32,344 nt of DNA from Paludibacteraceae bacterium (lineage in GTDB: Bacteria; Bacteroidota; Bacteroidia; Bacteroidales; Paludibacteraceae), in assembly GCA_024401455.1 (NCBI GenBank), contig JAKSLA010000034.1, forward strand, positions 1 through 32,344, given 5' to 3'. The translations under genes were made by a program, and so were the position numbers. This document shows, piece after piece, positions 1-7,204 of this stretch. The notes under the pieces were generated by a model, which saw nothing but the letters and a program-made list of their open reading frames with translations, ran no database searches and was not told the DNA's origin. Position 1 is the first letter of the stretch, and each line of letters begins with the position of its first letter.

Positions 1-181
1 GGCCGAGAAAATAGGATTCCAAGGTTGTGGTAAGCAGACTTTTGCCGAAACGACGCGGACGGCTGAGGAAATAATATTTCCCCTCATCCACCAACTTAAA
101 GACAAGATCCGTTTTGTCCACATAGACATAACCTCCTGTTATTATCTCTTCAAATGTCTGTATCCCTATTGGAAATTTCAT
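1..181 (-). CDS. AAA-ATPase-like / PD-(D/E)XK family protein, N-terminal fragment (runs off window)
   Basis: The first 60 codons of a minus-strand gene whose remainder lies before base 1. The translation begins [13 protein letters not shown] and contains the segment YVDKT, followed about 20 residues later by [10 protein letters not shown]. This pairing, a YVDKT-like strand and then a degenerate Walker A of the form RRFGKS, is the signature of the AAA-ATPase-like proteins (DUF1703 group) that usually end in a PD-(D/E)XK nuclease-like domain. A complete relative lies at 19763-21346. Such proteins are often present in many copies in Bacteroidota, and their biological role is not established. The ATG at 179-181 is the only sensible start. 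A near-consensus -7 box, TATCTTTA, lies at 210-217 on the same strand. Family assignment is firm; the C-terminal half is not visible. Confidence 0.82.
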   Translation of the reverse strand, partial: MKFPIGIQTFEEIITGGYVYVDKTDLVFKLVDEGKYYFLSRPRRFGKSLLTTTLESYFLG

Positions 182-320
182 AATCAAATGCTTATTGAAT
201 TATTGGTGGTAAAGATAGGAAAAATAATTGGGATGGCATAAAAAGCACTTGTCACAGCATAGATAGTAATGATTTTGTCTTTTTGTCCACCTTCACATGA
301 TTTTTGTACCCATAAAAGCA

Positions 321-731
321 TTATATCAAAATGCCGTTGCAATGATCCACTTCGTGTTGTATGATTTGTGCCGTCCAACCGGTGTATCTCTTGCGTTGAG
401 GTTTGAAATTGGCATCTAAAAATTCAACTTCAATCTCGTCGTACCGGATGGTCTTTTTGATGCCAGGCAGGGAGAGACATCCCTCCTCCGTTGGGTAAGG
501 CTTTGACTTCTTAGTGATTATGGGGTTGATGAACGCAACTTGTTTGTTGCCGATGCAGACAACGATGATGTTTTTCAATACACCAATCATATTGCCTGCC
601 ATGCCTACGCAACCGTCCAAATGGGCGCGCAACGTGTCAAGCAAGTCTTTCACCACTTGCCTATCCTCTTCGGTGGCAGGCTCCGACTTCTGAGCCAAAA
701 ACAAAGGGTCGTGCATTATCTCTCTTACCAT
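321..731 (-). CDS. short peptide deformylase-like protein with altered motif 1
   Basis: Encodes 136 residues, shorter than the usual 165-190 for housekeeping Def. Peptide deformylase removes the formyl group from the N-terminal Met of nascent proteins, using a metal held by one Cys and two His. Both metal motifs are present: EGCLS (Cys85) and HEVDH (His126, Glu127, His130). Motif 1, normally GxGxAAxQ, reads GMAGNMIG at residues 43-50, so the conserved Gln that stabilises the transition state is replaced by Met48. Short deformylases with this altered motif form a recognisable clade in Firmicutes and Bacteroidota. Metal binding looks intact, but activity may differ from the housekeeping enzyme, which is presumably encoded elsewhere. 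I therefore do not assign the symbol def. The gene is divergent from the gene at 972. Confidence 0.85.
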   Translation of the reverse strand: MVREIMHDPLFLAQKSEPATEEDRQVVKDLLDTLRAHLDGCVGMAGNMIGVLKNIIVVCIGNKQVAFINPIITKKSKPYPTEEGCLSLPGIKKTIRYDEIEVEFLDANFKPQRKRYTGWTAQIIQHEVDHCNGILI

Positions 732-787
732 ATCTGAATCATGTTTTTGTAATAAAAAAGCCTATAAAATCAAGGTGTTACTTTCTG

Positions 788-815
788 CAAAAGTAGTAGT
801 TTTTTCTTATTTTTG
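788..815. promoter_or_regulatory. divergent -7 boxes between the deformylase-like gene and the DUF4874 gene
   Basis: On the minus strand, TACTTTTG at 788-795 matches the Bacteroidota -7 box TAnnTTTG and faces the deformylase-like gene. On the plus strand, TATTTTTG at 808-815 matches the same box and faces the gene at 972. Twenty bases before it, TCTG (784-787) is a one-mismatch -33 element. The plus-strand box would give a leader of about 150 nt. Motif evidence only. Confidence 0.35.
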
Positions 816-827
816 GAACGGAAACCA

Positions 828-934
828 TAAAATCGGGGGATTCTATGAATCTGTCGATTCTATAAAAAATTCAGAAGCACGCAAACGATTTCAGCGAGTG
901 CTTAAATAAATGATAAACATTTAAAATCGGGGGA
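828..934 (+). repeat. direct repeats in the leader of the DUF4874 gene
   Basis: The 13-mer TAAAATCGGGGGA occurs twice, at 828-840 and 922-934, both on the plus strand between the putative promoter and the start codon at 972. Between them GATTCTAT also occurs twice (839-846 and 856-863, 17 bp apart start to start). Repeated words in a leader suggest protein binding sites, but no regulator is identifiable from this window. Confidence 0.4.
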
Positions 935-971
935 ATTTAGAAGTCCTCGAAAATAGTTTCTTAATAAAATT

Positions 972-2699
972 ATGGAGAGAAGAAAACTTAGCATTCTTGC
1001 ATTATCGTACATATTCACGGCCACGATGGCAGCGCCTGTTGTTCAGGATTTGGACTATGCTGACGCTTTGGAACAGATTGATAATCCGTATATTGGCTTT
1101 TATCGTCCAGTGGGCAAGCACTTCACGCCTGAGGGAAATGCTCCGTCTAATTCGTGGGGCAACCTGACGCATCTGCGTATGGACATCTCCGCCTTTTCTG
1201 ACAATGCCGTCCTTGCCGTCGATAAAGAGACGGGCGACACGACGTTTGGCGTCTCTCAGCCTTTGACACAAGATATGCTTGATGCTTTCGAGGCAATGCT
1301 TGACGGGGTTCGTTCGAGGGGCAAGAGTGCCGTAGTTCGTTTTGCCTATGACCCGTGGTATAACGGTGCAAAAAACTGTGATCCAGACCAAAGTCTAATC
1401 CTCACCCATTTGAAGCAGTTGGCGGAGGTCTATGCCCGTAATACGGATGTCATCACCTTTGTGGAATTGGGAATGTATGGCAGTTGGGGTGAGATGCATT
1501 CAAGTGTCAATGCTACGAACGAGAATATAGCGGAGGCTTTGCAGACATTGCTTGTTGCCACTCCTCCCGAGATAAAGATTGGCGTACGTCGTCCTGACAT
1601 TGTGGCTTGTTGGCTAAAGGTGAACGAAGGGAATAATTATTCGGGCTTCGACATTGATTCGGAGACGTTCAAGCAGGCTTTGGCCGAGAAGGGCGACACC
1701 CTTTTTCGGGTGGGAATGTATAATGATGGATATTTAGGATCCAGCAGTGATTTGGGAACGATAGGAATGGGAGCCTCCGGTCATCAGATGACGCGCGAAA
1801 TGATGGTGAAGTGGCTGGAGACCTATTCGCAGCATACGCCCTATGGCGGCGAATTGGTGGCTAATTACAATGGTGACCACCCTATCAATACACCTGCCTA
1901 TCTCTCGGAAGAGGGTTTTCGAACGCATACCTCCTATCTCAATTACGAATGGCATCAACCCACCATTCTGGCTTGGAAGGAGACCCTATTTCAAGGCAAC
2001 GACGCTGAGTATAACGGCTGCGATGGTTTTACCTATGTGGCCAACCATTTGGGGTATCGGTTCCTTTTGCGGGAAGCGCTTCTCCCCGACTCTGTTTCGC
2101 CTATGCAAGAGGTGCCTATACAGTTCTCCATTGAGAATGTCGGTTTTGCGAATTTGACAAAGGCGAAGCGTGTGACTTTCATCCTTTCTGACGGAAGTCG
2201 CCAGTATGAGATAGAGCCCAATGGGGTGATAGACCCTCGAAATTGGCTCTCTCGTGAAACGGAAGTCGTGCAGACTAACATTACCCTCCCAGATGATTTG
2301 GAGGCTGGAATTTACGAGTTGTACCTTCGCCTGTCAGAACTCGGTGATTTTACGACCGACCAAAACCTCTATTGCATCCAATTTGGAAATCCTTCGTCGC
2401 AATACGAGAAGCGGTGGGGCGCTAATTTGATAGGAAAATTGCAGGTGACGGAAGCCAATTCGGTAGAGTCGTCAGAGTTCGGATCTCATCGTTCGTTGTG
2501 CTATCTGGAGGGCGACGTACTGCATCTGTCCTTATGCAATAGCCTGACGATTTATGCTGCCGATGGGAAACAATTGCTTCATAGGAGTAATTTGACGGCG
2601 ACGGAAAATGTCGTTTCGTTGAGCGGCATTGATGATAAGGTTTTGATTCTCTCGATTCAAAAGGATGGAAGAACGCAGGTGGTACGTCTAATTCGATGA
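972..2699 (+). CDS. secreted DUF4874/DUF4832 protein with T9SS-like C-terminal tail
   Basis: Encodes 575 residues. Residues 1-20 form a signal peptide ending near ATMA/AP. Residues of about 30-200 match the DUF4874 pattern (IGFYRP, GVRSRGKSAVVRF, ELGMYGSWGEMHS), and about 210 to 480 match DUF4832 (GVRRPDIV, RVGMYNDGYLGSSSDLG, YLNYEWHQP, GYRFLLREA). The N-terminal part resembles a glycoside-hydrolase TIM barrel, and Glu165 and Glu174 are candidate acidic residues; no substrate is established for the family. The last 60 residues (SLCNSLTIYAADGKQLL ... LILSIQKDGRTQVVRLI) look like a type A sorting domain of the type IX secretion system, though the usual G-[IV]-Y-[FIL] core is degenerate. If so, the protein is secreted or surface-attached. 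It stands alone, with hairpins right after its stop. Domain call firm, sorting call moderate. Confidence 0.85.
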   Translation: MERRKLSILALSYIFTATMAAPVVQDLDYADALEQIDNPYIGFYRPVGKHFTPEGNAPSNSWGNLTHLRMDISAFSDNAVLAVDKETGDTTFGVSQPLTQDMLDAFEAMLDGVRSRGKSAVVRFAYDPWYNGAKNCDPDQSLILTHLKQLAEVYARNTDVITFVELGMYGSWGEMHSSVNATNENIAEALQTLLVATPPEIKIGVRRPDIVACWLKVNEGNNYSGFDIDSETFKQALAEKGDTLFRVGMYNDGYLGSSSDLGTIGMGASGHQMTREMMVKWLETYSQHTPYGGELVANYNGDHPINTPAYLSEEGFRTHTSYLNYEWHQPTILAWKETLFQGNDAEYNGCDGFTYVANHLGYRFLLREALLPDSVSPMQEVPIQFSIENVGFANLTKAKRVTFILSDGSRQYEIEPNGVIDPRNWLSRETEVVQTNITLPDDLEAGIYELYLRLSELGDFTTDQNLYCIQFGNPSSQYEKRWGANLIGKLQVTEANSVESSEFGSHRSLCYLEGDVLHLSLCNSLTIYAADGKQLLHRSNLTATENVVSLSGIDDKVLILSIQKDGRTQVVRLIR

Positions 2700-2711
2700 A
2701 ATTACTGATTT

Positions 2712-2779
2712 GGGCAGTGCCCGTTTTTCTTGGAGATCTCAAAATGTAAAGAAGGGGATCAAATGTGAACTTGATCCCC
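2712..2779 (+). terminator. tandem hairpins after the DUF4874 gene
   Basis: The first hairpin is GGGC-AGT-GCCC (2712-2722) followed by GTTTTTC, a short intrinsic-terminator form. The second has perfect 9-bp arms, GGGGATCAA (2754-2762) and TTGATCCCC (2771-2779), around an 8-nt loop. The second loop contains a GTG at 2765 that opens the next reading frame. A start inside a terminator loop is unlikely, which argues for the downstream ATG at 2819. Confidence 0.5.
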
Positions 2780-2818
2780 CTCCCCTTTGCCAATTCTTAT
2801 TATAAAAAATATAAAGGA

Positions 2819-3796
2819 ATGAATGGACAACAGATAGTAAGCTTAACAGAAGCTGATTTGCATAATATTGTAAAAAATGCAATATACAGAATGTTTAATC
2901 GTATACCTCTTGCCAATGGCATATATGAAATAACCGATGAAAGTAAATTAAAACGTTATTCTAAACAAATTTGGCGAATTTTACAAAATTCATACAATAC
3001 TCTTGGTGGTTTCAAAAGTTATAGTGATGCGGAAGAAATGAGTAATAGAATATCATTGGCTGTAATTGCCGTGAGTGATAGAAAAATTGTTGCTTGTGCT
3101 ATTTATCGTGATGATTTAGGTGGACAAAAACTAAATGGGTGTGGAACATTAAATGGAACAAGTGAGCAAAAAAGTTTGCTTCGTTCAATTATTAAAGAAG
3201 ACATTGAAAATTTTCAAAAATATCATTGGGTAGAAGTTAGTTATCCTTTAGAAAAATGGTTTAAAGAAATGAATGGAAATCCTATACCATCATCACTAGC
3301 ACATAAACTATTGCACAAGTCAAAAAGTAAAATTATTGAACTTGGTGATGGTGTTCATTATAAAAGAGCAATTGGCAATACTAACGAAATGGTTACCAAA
3401 GCAATATACGGATTTAAGGATGAAACTATATATAATAGAGTTGTCAATAACTTAGAAAATTATTGTAATTTTAATATTTATGATAAGTTTAAGGATTATG
3501 TAAATTCATTACCAAAAATAAATGAAGATATTGAATATATAGATAATCATCCGAATAAAGATGTGGCGTTGGCAATGGAAATAATCATACAAATAGGAAA
3601 TGTATGGGAAGATGGAATTAGAGAATTGACACCTTCAATGAAGGAATATCTTATCGCATCATTAACAATATTAAATCGTACAGATAAAAATAAACAAATA
3701 AATGCATTGATAAAAAATGGCAATTACTATTTAAATCATATGGAAGTATTAGAATGCCATAATTATGTTGATTATATTATTATTCCTGCATTATAG
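2819..3796 (+). CDS. A+T-rich gene, phage-like N-terminal tag, possible acetyltransferase-like fold; function unknown
   Basis: Encodes 325 residues from the ATG at 2819, which follows AAAGGA at a good distance. An upstream GTG at 2765 is rejected because it sits in a terminator loop. The N-terminus (SLTEADLHNIVKNAIYRM) resembles the LTExDLxxIVxxSV tag found at the start of many Bacteroidota phage proteins. The middle has strand-rich stretches such as LAVIAVSDRKIVACAIYRD, then SYPLEKWFKEMNGNPIPSSLA and GDGVHYKRAIG. The layout is compatible with a GNAT-type fold, but I see no clear acetyl-CoA loop. Codon use is strikingly A/T-rich compared with both neighbours, suggesting horizontal acquisition, perhaps from a phage. 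A gene-free stretch follows. Coding is near certain; the function is not recognised. Confidence 0.8.
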   Translation: MNGQQIVSLTEADLHNIVKNAIYRMFNRIPLANGIYEITDESKLKRYSKQIWRILQNSYNTLGGFKSYSDAEEMSNRISLAVIAVSDRKIVACAIYRDDLGGQKLNGCGTLNGTSEQKSLLRSIIKEDIENFQKYHWVEVSYPLEKWFKEMNGNPIPSSLAHKLLHKSKSKIIELGDGVHYKRAIGNTNEMVTKAIYGFKDETIYNRVVNNLENYCNFNIYDKFKDYVNSLPKINEDIEYIDNHPNKDVALAMEIIIQIGNVWEDGIRELTPSMKEYLIASLTILNRTDKNKQINALIKNGNYYLNHMEVLECHNYVDYIIIPAL

Positions 3797-3885
3797 ATTC
3801 ATAAAAATTATGATTTAACATATAAGGAATCATATAATTTTCTTTAGGGAACTATGTAGGGTTTGACACTACGGGACAAAAAAAG

Positions 3886-3922
3886 AACGCCAGCCGATTG
3901 GTATGAACCGTTGGCTGGCGTT
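3886..3922. terminator. bidirectional terminator-like hairpin
   Basis: Perfect 10-bp arms AACGCCAGCC (3886-3895) and GGCTGGCGTT (3913-3922) with a 17-nt loop that can pair further (GGT/ACC). An A-run (3878-3884) precedes it and GTTTTG follows, so it could stop transcription from the minus strand and, more weakly, the plus strand. It is the first such structure after the A+T-rich gene at 2819. Confidence 0.6.
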
Positions 3923-4082
3923 GTTTTGAATGTTATTGGACAAGTTCCACGTTATTGAGTCGTCTCGGATTAAACCATCTCTGATTTCATCAGACCACAT
4001 TTCGCCATGAGAACCGTCATATGGGGTACCATCCTAACCTACCACTATGTATTGGTCTTCATTTTGCATAATCCCCAAAACG

Positions 4083-4119
4083 AAAAGCGAACAGTCTAAA
4101 GATTTGGCGGTTCGCTTTT
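4083..4119 (+). terminator. intrinsic terminator hairpin
   Basis: Perfect 10-bp arms AAAAGCGAAC (4083-4092) and GTTCGCTTTT (4110-4119) with a 17-nt loop, running into a T-tract. It has the form of a rho-independent terminator reading on the plus strand, but no plus-strand gene ends just before it, which fits a lost gene. Confidence 0.6.
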
Positions 4120-4402
4120 TTCGATACTCAACCTTGGGTACTTTTGCGGATAATCAGATAATTTTATTGGGTTTATTGTATTATTGTCTTTGCTAACTTG
4201 ATTTGAAAATCCATTTGGTTTTTGGAAACCTCTATAATTTCTTGATTCAATCGTTATGACTTAGAGACCTTATTTTTCAGTCTAAGCAATTTTTGTTACG
4301 AATCACATACTTCGTTTTGGACCCCTTATTGGAAACGTAAATTGGAACTTTGCGTCTGGTTGTCAAACACATCTGCTCATTATTTTGGGGAATTTGTCAC
4401 CA

Positions 4403-4428
4403 TAGAGACGGTGTGCACACCGTCTCTA
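4403..4428. repeat. 26-bp perfect palindrome without spacer
   Basis: TAGAGACGGTGTG is followed directly by its reverse complement CACACCGTCTCTA. There is no loop, and no T-tract follows, so it is unlike the terminators around it. Short intergenic palindromes built on a TAGAGACG...CGTCTCTA frame recur in many Bacteroidota genomes as REP-like elements. Whether this one is repeated elsewhere in the genome cannot be seen here. Confidence 0.65.
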
Positions 4429-4443
4429 CATCCATACGCAAAC

Positions 4444-4473
4444 AAAAATCCCGTTCTTTCAAACGGGATTTTT
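4444..4473 (-). terminator. terminator of the small secreted-protein gene
   Basis: Perfect 12-bp arms AAAAATCCCGTT (4444-4455) and AACGGGATTTTT (4462-4473) around a 6-nt loop, 18 bp beyond the stop codon of the minus-strand gene at 4492. The T-run at the end of the stem makes it a classical intrinsic terminator, symmetric enough to work both ways. Confidence 0.8.
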
Positions 4474-4491
4474 GAGTTAGTATTAAAAAGA

Positions 4492-4947
4492 TTAATCGAA
4501 AATTCTTTTTGATTTCATCGTTGGATCTTCGTAAACTACTGAATAGCGAACGGCCCGATTCATGGAGAGAACCGAGAGTCGGAATTCGCCATTGTCATAC
4601 TGATATAGCTTGACATTTACCTTGTCGTAGTTTTGGTCGGCACATTCAAAGCTTACATATTTGTGATCCCTTTTGATTATCCATTTTTTAGGACGACCAA
4701 ATATTTTGTAATCTTGAGATTCGCGAGTTTCTAAATTTTCAACATATATGGACTCATTTCCAAGATCCAGAGTAATCTCTGACTTGTTGGCCCCCCAACT
4801 ACCCCAGGAGAACAAGCCATTTTTGTCCACGCCGGAAGTTCCTTCGGCGGACCGATAGGATTTGAAACGTACAACTTGGGCTTCCACTATAGTAGAGGAA
4901 ATCAACATTGCACCTAACAAAACCAATATGCGTACAATCTGCTTCAT
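4492..4947 (-). CDS. small secreted protein of unknown function
   Basis: Encodes 151 residues. A typical signal peptide covers residues 1-23 (hydrophobic core RILVLLGAMLISSTIVEA, cleavage before QVV). The mature part is predicted mostly strands: it begins VRFKSYRSAEGTSG, continues with SWGSWGANKSEITLDLGNESIYV, and ends VRYSVVYED. There is no lipobox Cys and no membrane segment, so it should be periplasmic or exported. I do not recognise a named domain; small secreted proteins built like this (a W-rich opening and a strand with LDLxNxxI) are common orphans in Bacteroidota. It has its own promoter-like boxes and a strong terminator, so it can be expressed alone, but it also lies in line downstream of the lytic transglycosylase gene. 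Coding is convincing, function unknown. Confidence 0.8.
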   Translation of the reverse strand: MKQIVRILVLLGAMLISSTIVEAQVVRFKSYRSAEGTSGVDKNGLFSWGSWGANKSEITLDLGNESIYVENLETRESQDYKIFGRPKKWIIKRDHKYVSFECADQNYDKVNVKLYQYDNGEFRLSVLSMNRAVRYSVVYEDPTMKSKRIFD

Positions 4948-4982
4948 ACTCCTATTTATTTATTCAATCGTTTAGTTCAGAA

Positions 4983-5035
4983 CAAAGATATTACATCCTT
5001 TTTGCAAAGATATAAGAATGTTTTTAATTGTCAAT
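4983..5035 (-). promoter_or_regulatory. promoter boxes of the small secreted-protein gene
   Basis: Two copies of the -7 box TATCTTTG occur on the minus strand at 4983-4990 and 5005-5012. The distal copy has ATTG (5032-5035) exactly 19 bp upstream, a one-mismatch -33 element that overlaps the stop codon of the lytic transglycosylase gene. The proximal copy lacks a recognisable -33. Confidence 0.5.
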
Positions 5036-6002
5036 AATCAATTACCCAATTCTTGTTGTGAACCTTGATATTTTTTGCGTCAATTTTCACTTCGTCTTTG
5101 CGTGTGATTTTGATTTCATACTGTTTCCGACTCTTGTTGGGAAGTTTGTTGCTTCTCAACCAAGGGTTCGCGTCTTTCAACAATTGGTATGAAGAACCGT
5201 TGGCTATGGCGAAATCCGTTAGATTGTCAATGGTTGTATCCACCTTAACCACCGTCTGCTTCGGAAGCGAATAGAGATCTGCCTTATGAAGATTGAAACC
5301 GAAGCGGCTTGGGTTCTCCATAATCATTTTTGCCAAAATGATGCGGAACACATATCTGTTCGTCTCTTCGCTGAAAAGCATGTCAAAATACGAATTGCAC
5401 TTTTGCGTTTCCATTTGTCTCAATACTCTTGCACGACCTGTATTGTATGAAGCTGCAGCCAACGACCAACTGTTGGTTAGTTCGTAAGTGCGGGTCAAGT
5501 AGCGGCAAGCCACCACGGTTGCCTTCTCCAAGTTGTAGCGTTCATCCACGTCGTCGTTCACTTCAAGCCCAGACTCTTTGCCCGTCTCTGGCAGGATTTG
5601 CCAAATGCCGGCGGCTTTGGCTGGTGATAGTGCGCGAGGGTCTAAGTTGCTCTCGATCAGGGCAAGATATTTGAAGTCGTCAGGAACACCCTCACGCTTC
5701 AATATAGGCTCGATAATCGGGAAGAGCTTGTTGGCCCTTTTTATCATCAAGAATACTTGCGAATGCCAATATGAAAAACTCAGCAGCTCTCTGTCGAAAC
5801 GCTCTTTCAAATAGTAGTTTGACAAGTCAATCTTCTCCCCGCAGAAAGAGGCTTGCGGCAATGTTGCTGGTGCATAATTCTGTTGAACCGCTCTTGGTTC
5901 ATATAGTGTGTTGTCTTCTCCCTCTTTGTTGTTTGACAGACAGTTAGACATGCAGATGGCCGTCATGATTCCGGCTGCTGCTAAAGACCATTTACTCCTC
6001 AT
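5031..6002 (-). CDS. lytic transglycosylase lipoprotein (SLT / MltD-like)
   Basis: Encodes 323 residues. The N-terminus is a lipoprotein signal ending MSN-Cys21, so the protein is likely anchored in a membrane facing the periplasm. Residues of about 95-230 are a soluble lytic transglycosylase domain: EGVPDDFKYLALIESNLDP carries the catalytic Glu117, then AAGIWQILPETG and AAASYNTG, all classical SLT motifs. These enzymes cleave the MurNAc-GlcNAc bond of peptidoglycan with formation of 1,6-anhydroMurNAc. MltD proteins usually end in several LysM repeats; here the tail of about 70 residues (VVKVDTTIDNLTDFAIANGSSYQLLKDANPWL) looks like a single degenerate LysM-like unit. It lies 95 bp after the universal stress gene and directly before the small secreted-protein gene. 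Confidence 0.92.
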   Translation of the reverse strand: MRSKWSLAAAGIMTAICMSNCLSNNKEGEDNTLYEPRAVQQNYAPATLPQASFCGEKIDLSNYYLKERFDRELLSFSYWHSQVFLMIKRANKLFPIIEPILKREGVPDDFKYLALIESNLDPRALSPAKAAGIWQILPETGKESGLEVNDDVDERYNLEKATVVACRYLTRTYELTNSWSLAAASYNTGRARVLRQMETQKCNSYFDMLFSEETNRYVFRIILAKMIMENPSRFGFNLHKADLYSLPKQTVVKVDTTIDNLTDFAIANGSSYQLLKDANPWLRSNKLPNKSRKQYEIKITRKDEVKIDAKNIKVHNKNWVIDY

Positions 6003-6038
6003 TAATCAGTTCATCAAAATAAATTCAACTAAATCAAC

Positions 6039-6062
6039 CGCTCTTTTCATCCGAGGAGAGCG
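6039..6062 (-). terminator. hairpin between the stress protein and transglycosylase genes
   Basis: Six-bp arms CGCTCT (6039-6044) and AGAGCG (6057-6062) with a 12-nt loop, 36 bp beyond the stop of the universal stress gene. No T-tract follows on the minus strand, so it may only slow transcription or be an mRNA stabilising stem. Confidence 0.3.
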
Positions 6063-6097
6063 CGCGGGAGCCGCTACGCTCGCCTATTCTTCCGTTG

Positions 6098-7204
6098 TTA
6101 GGCATGGAACACTAACATCGGTGTATTGCTGTGGAACACCATCTTTCTTGCTACGCTTGGGTTGAACAATCTTGTGATGATGTTGCGCTTATGCGTAGTT
6201 ATTGTGATGACGTCGATATCATTCTTTTTTATAAAGGAGTCGATAGACGTAAGCATATCCTCGCCTCTCAATATGTCATAGACGATTTCCTGGTTAGGAT
6301 AATACTTGGCAAAGTACTCCTTGATGCCGCTCAGTTTGATTTCAGACCATGCATCCTCCTTTTGTGCGAAGTGGATGAAATGGATTGTGAACTTGAACGG
6401 TTTCATCAGTTGCATCAACTTGTCAAATGCTACCAAATCCTTTTGGTCGAAGTTGGTGGCGTATGCGATTCTCTTGATGTCGGAGAATTTTTCCATCGAG
6501 GTGTCCTCCGGAATGGCGAAGACTGGAACTTGTGAGCGGTCGATGATCTCAGCCGTCACGCTTCCGATCAAGTCTTGGTCCTTCTTATGCTTCCCTCTTG
6601 TGCCCATGACGATCAACTTCGGATTGTGGCGCTTGGCATAGCGGGAAATCTCCTCTTCGGGAACTCCTTCACGAAGGACGAAACTGAACTCCACATTGGG
6701 CAAAGTGCCATTGGCAATCTTTGCCTTGATCTCCTCTTCGCATTTTTGAACATCTTGTTCTACTTTGTCCTTTTGGCTTTGGTCGTCTTCCGGACCACCG
6801 TCGTAATTGATTACGTCGCCAATTGGCATAGAACTGAACGAAGTGTTGTAGTAAGCATGTAGTAAAACGACTTCCGAGTTGGAGGTTGCCGCCAAGCGGA
6901 AAGCCATCTCATATGCCTTGGTTGAATAGACAGAGAAATCCACTGGGACAAGAATCGTCTTTTTGCGGTTCTCCTCCTCCAAAGCCTCAGAAACTGCTTC
7001 GTTTCTATCCATTGCTTCAATGACTCCCAAAGCTTTAGCCAAATCACACTCTCTAATTCTCACTCTCACCCCAGCTGAAACTACTGGAAGTATTTGGTTT
7101 ACATTCTGAATGTAAGCCTCAATCCCGTTGGCCTCCAAGAGCGACTTCAATATTTGAGCCTTCTCGTAGGTGTGGATCGCAACAGTTACTAAAGTATCTT
7201 CCAT
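6098..7204 (-). CDS. tandem universal stress protein with N-terminal DUF2007-like domain
   Basis: Encodes 368 residues from the ATG at 7204; a start nine codons upstream at 7231 is also possible. I chose 7204 because the first domain begins at once (MEDTLVTVAIHTYEKAQ). Residues 1-65 resemble the DUF2007 signal-transducing domain (ILKSLLEANGIEAYIQN, GVRVRIRECDLAKAL). Two Usp domains follow, at about 85-225 and 235-368. The first starts KTILVPVDFS and has the ATP-loop form VMGTRGKHKKDQDLIGSVT, matching Gx2Gx9G[ST]. The second has lost it (TTHKRNIITRLFNPSVARK), so only the first is likely to bind ATP. Usp proteins respond to starvation and other stress, and no partner is shown here. The gene is divergent from ispE. 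Confidence 0.88.
   Translation of the reverse strand: MEDTLVTVAIHTYEKAQILKSLLEANGIEAYIQNVNQILPVVSAGVRVRIRECDLAKALGVIEAMDRNEAVSEALEEENRKKTILVPVDFSVYSTKAYEMAFRLAATSNSEVVLLHAYYNTSFSSMPIGDVINYDGGPEDDQSQKDKVEQDVQKCEEEIKAKIANGTLPNVEFSFVLREGVPEEEISRYAKRHNPKLIVMGTRGKHKKDQDLIGSVTAEIIDRSQVPVFAIPEDTSMEKFSDIKRIAYATNFDQKDLVAFDKLMQLMKPFKFTIHFIHFAQKEDAWSEIKLSGIKEYFAKYYPNQEIVYDILRGEDMLTSIDSFIKKNDIDVITITTHKRNIITRLFNPSVARKMVFHSNTPMLVFHA

Larger units (their letters stand above)
3797..4491. other. gene-free stretch with three terminator-like hairpins and a perfect palindrome
   Basis: No intact gene is seen in about 695 bp. It contains hairpins at 3886-3922, 4083-4119 and 4444-4473 and a 26-bp palindrome at 4403-4428, listed separately. 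A minus-strand frame from 4069 to 3869 reads as 66 codons with one internal TAG (codon 12) and may be a decayed gene. The density of terminators and the A+T-rich gene beside it suggest a former insertion site. Confidence 0.6.

Noticed and set aside
2765-2818. GTG start for the A+T-rich gene
   Set aside because: The GTG lies in the loop of a 9-bp hairpin right after the previous gene, and the encoded peptide adds nothing recognisable; ATG 2819 has a ribosome-binding-like AAAGGA.
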